Both the position numbers and the translations under genes were made by a program. The notes under the pieces are model-generated. The model had not been told where the DNA came from. It saw only the letters and a program-made list of their open reading frames with translations, and ran no database searches. Positions 63,032-64,000 of a DNA stretch of 64,000 bases are shown piece after piece. The stretch is taken from NCBI RefSeq assembly GCF_014596475.1, contig NZ_MECJ01000015.1, positions 248,001 through 312,000 on the forward strand, given 5' to 3'. Source of the stretch: Streptomyces sp. CBMA152 (GTDB lineage Bacteria; Actinomycetota; Actinomycetes; Streptomycetales; Streptomycetaceae). Positions within the stretch are counted from its first letter, which is position 1. Each line of letters opens with the position of its first letter.

Positions 63032-64000
63032 ATGTCCGAGAAGAACAACGAAGGCCGCAGCAGGCTCAACCAGACGCCCGAGTGGACCGCACTGGGCAAG
63101 CACCGCGAGCAGTTGGGCGACACCCATCTGCGCGAACTGTTCGCCGCCGACCCCCAGCGGGGCACCGGGTACACCCTGCGGGTCGGCGACCTGTATCTCG
63201 ACTACTCCAAGCACCTCGTCACCGACGAGACCCTGGCGCTGCTGCGCGAGCTGGCCGCGGCGGCGGACGTGGCCGGGCTGCGGGACGCCATGTTCCGCGG
63301 CGAGAAGATCAACACCACCGAGGACCGCGCGGTGCTGCACACCGCGCTGCGCGCCCCGCGCGAGGCGGTCGTCGAGGTCGACGGCGAGAACGTGGTGCCG
63401 GGTGTGCACGCGGTCCTGGACAAGATGGCGGGCTTCGCCGACCGCGTCCGCTCCGGCGAGTGGACCGGCCACACCGGCAAGCGCATCAAGAACGTCGTCA
63501 ACATCGGTATCGGCGGCTCCGACCTGGGCCCCGCGATGGCGTACGAGGCGCTGCGCTCGTTCACCGACCGGGGGCTGACGGTCCGTTTCGTCTCCAACGT
63601 CGACGGCGCCGACCTCCACGAGGCCGTCCGCGACCTGGACCCGGCCGAGACGCTGTTCATCATCGCGTCCAAGACCTTCACCACCATCGAGACCATCACC
63701 AACGCCACCTCGGCGCGGAGCTGGCTGCTCGGCGGGCTGAGCGCCGGTCAGGAGGCCGTCGCCAAGCACTTCGTGGCCCTGTCGACCAACTCCGAGAAGG
63801 TCGCGGACTTCGGTATCGACACGGCCAACATGTTCGAGTTCTGGGACTGGGTCGGCGGGCGCTACTCCTACGACTCGGCGATCGGCCTGTCGCTGATGAT
63901 CGCCATCGGCCCGGACCGGTTCCGCGAGATGCTGGACGGCTTCCACCTGGTCGACGAGCACTTCCGCACGGCGCCCGCCGAGGAGAACGTGCCGCTGCTG
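63032..64000 (+). CDS. pgi: Glucose-6-phosphate isomerase (3' truncated by window)
   Basis: The first 323 residues of phosphoglucose isomerase, interconverting glucose 6-phosphate and fructose 6-phosphate. Diagnostic segments are [63 protein letters not shown] (phosphate/sugar site), [12 protein letters not shown] (conserved Ser/Lys-Thr) and [27 protein letters not shown]. The frame stays open to the window edge. It adds a fourth sugar-phosphate enzyme to the gap-pgk-tpi block. Confidence 0.98.
   Translation, partial: MSEKNNEGRSRLNQTPEWTALGKHREQLGDTHLRELFAADPQRGTGYTLRVGDLYLDYSKHLVTDETLALLRELAAAADVAGLRDAMFRGEKINTTEDRAVLHTALRAPREAVVEVDGENVVPGVHAVLDKMAGFADRVRSGEWTGHTGKRIKNVVNIGIGGSDLGPAMAYEALRSFTDRGLTVRFVSNVDGADLHEAVRDLDPAETLFIIASKTFTTIETITNATSARSWLLGGLSAGQEAVAKHFVALSTNSEKVADFGIDTANMFEFWDWVGGRYSYDSAIGLSLMIAIGPDRFREMLDGFHLVDEHFRTAPAEENVPLL

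Overview
High-GC actinobacterial chromosome, almost certainly Streptomyces. WhiA (a sporulation regulator) is present, third-position GC is very high, TTA codons are nearly absent, and many genes look leaderless. The gene order polA, rpsA, coaE, uvrB, terD, uvrA, uvrC-rapZ-yvcK-whiA, gap-pgk-tpiA-secG, pgi is, from memory, the core order known from Streptomyces coelicolor. There is no rRNA, intact tRNA, CRISPR array, integrase, transposase or biosynthetic cluster, so this is core chromosome rather than an island.

Layout. 1-4.3 kb: 3' end of polA, a secreted lytic transglycosylase, and a small membrane peptide next to a DUF3068 membrane protein. 4.4-8.0 kb (minus): HrpB-type helicase and a methyltransferase. 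8.4-14.5 kb: rpsA, a PAC2 protein, coaE and small membrane, TPR, acyltransferase-like and lipoprotein genes. 14.7-18.6 kb: three consecutive esterase/hydrolase genes. 18.7-24.3 kb: an SNF2 ATPase coupled to a SWIM zinc-finger protein, a DUF2293 protein and a DUF7873-like protein followed by a structured 0.4-kb spacer. 24.7-31.8 kb: aminotransferase diverging from an HxlR regulator, a kinase-like protein with a degenerate P-loop, psuG-psuK, a cupin, ogt and an MHYT protein. 31.9-38.5 kb: uvrB, two TerD-family genes and terC with a structured leader. 38.5-49.1 kb: MFS, metallo-hydrolase, mycothiol-type enzyme, uvrA, sugar kinase, Rieske protein, HTH regulator and a secreted protease coupled to a surface protein. 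49.2-54.2 kb: the overlapping uvrC-rapZ-yvcK-whiA operon. 54.5-64 kb: secreted M14 peptidase, the glycolytic block gap-pgk-tpiA, secG, an RbpA-family protein, an MFS exporter and the start of pgi.

Main theme. Nucleotide-excision repair (uvrA, uvrB, uvrC), alkylation repair (ogt) and gap filling (polA) share the window. The promoters of ogt, uvrB, uvrC and an MFS exporter all fit the actinobacterial RecA-independent DNA-damage promoter (TTGTCRGTG-N8-TAnnnT, PafBC type), and the SNF2-SWIM pair has a close variant. Most of these put the -10 element 6-7 nt before the start codon, which implies leaderless mRNAs. This yields a readable candidate damage regulon that includes genes not usually counted as repair genes.

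Other notable non-coding signals: a structured spacer with tRNA-like halves in permuted order (24.3-24.7 kb), seven 16-bp repeats filling a convergent spacer (4.3 kb), twin TTGG-N5-CCAA operators at the HxlR gene, a terC leader RNA candidate, a SigR-type promoter before the PAC2 gene, and an AT-rich promoter with a GACAC box inside yvcK upstream of whiA.
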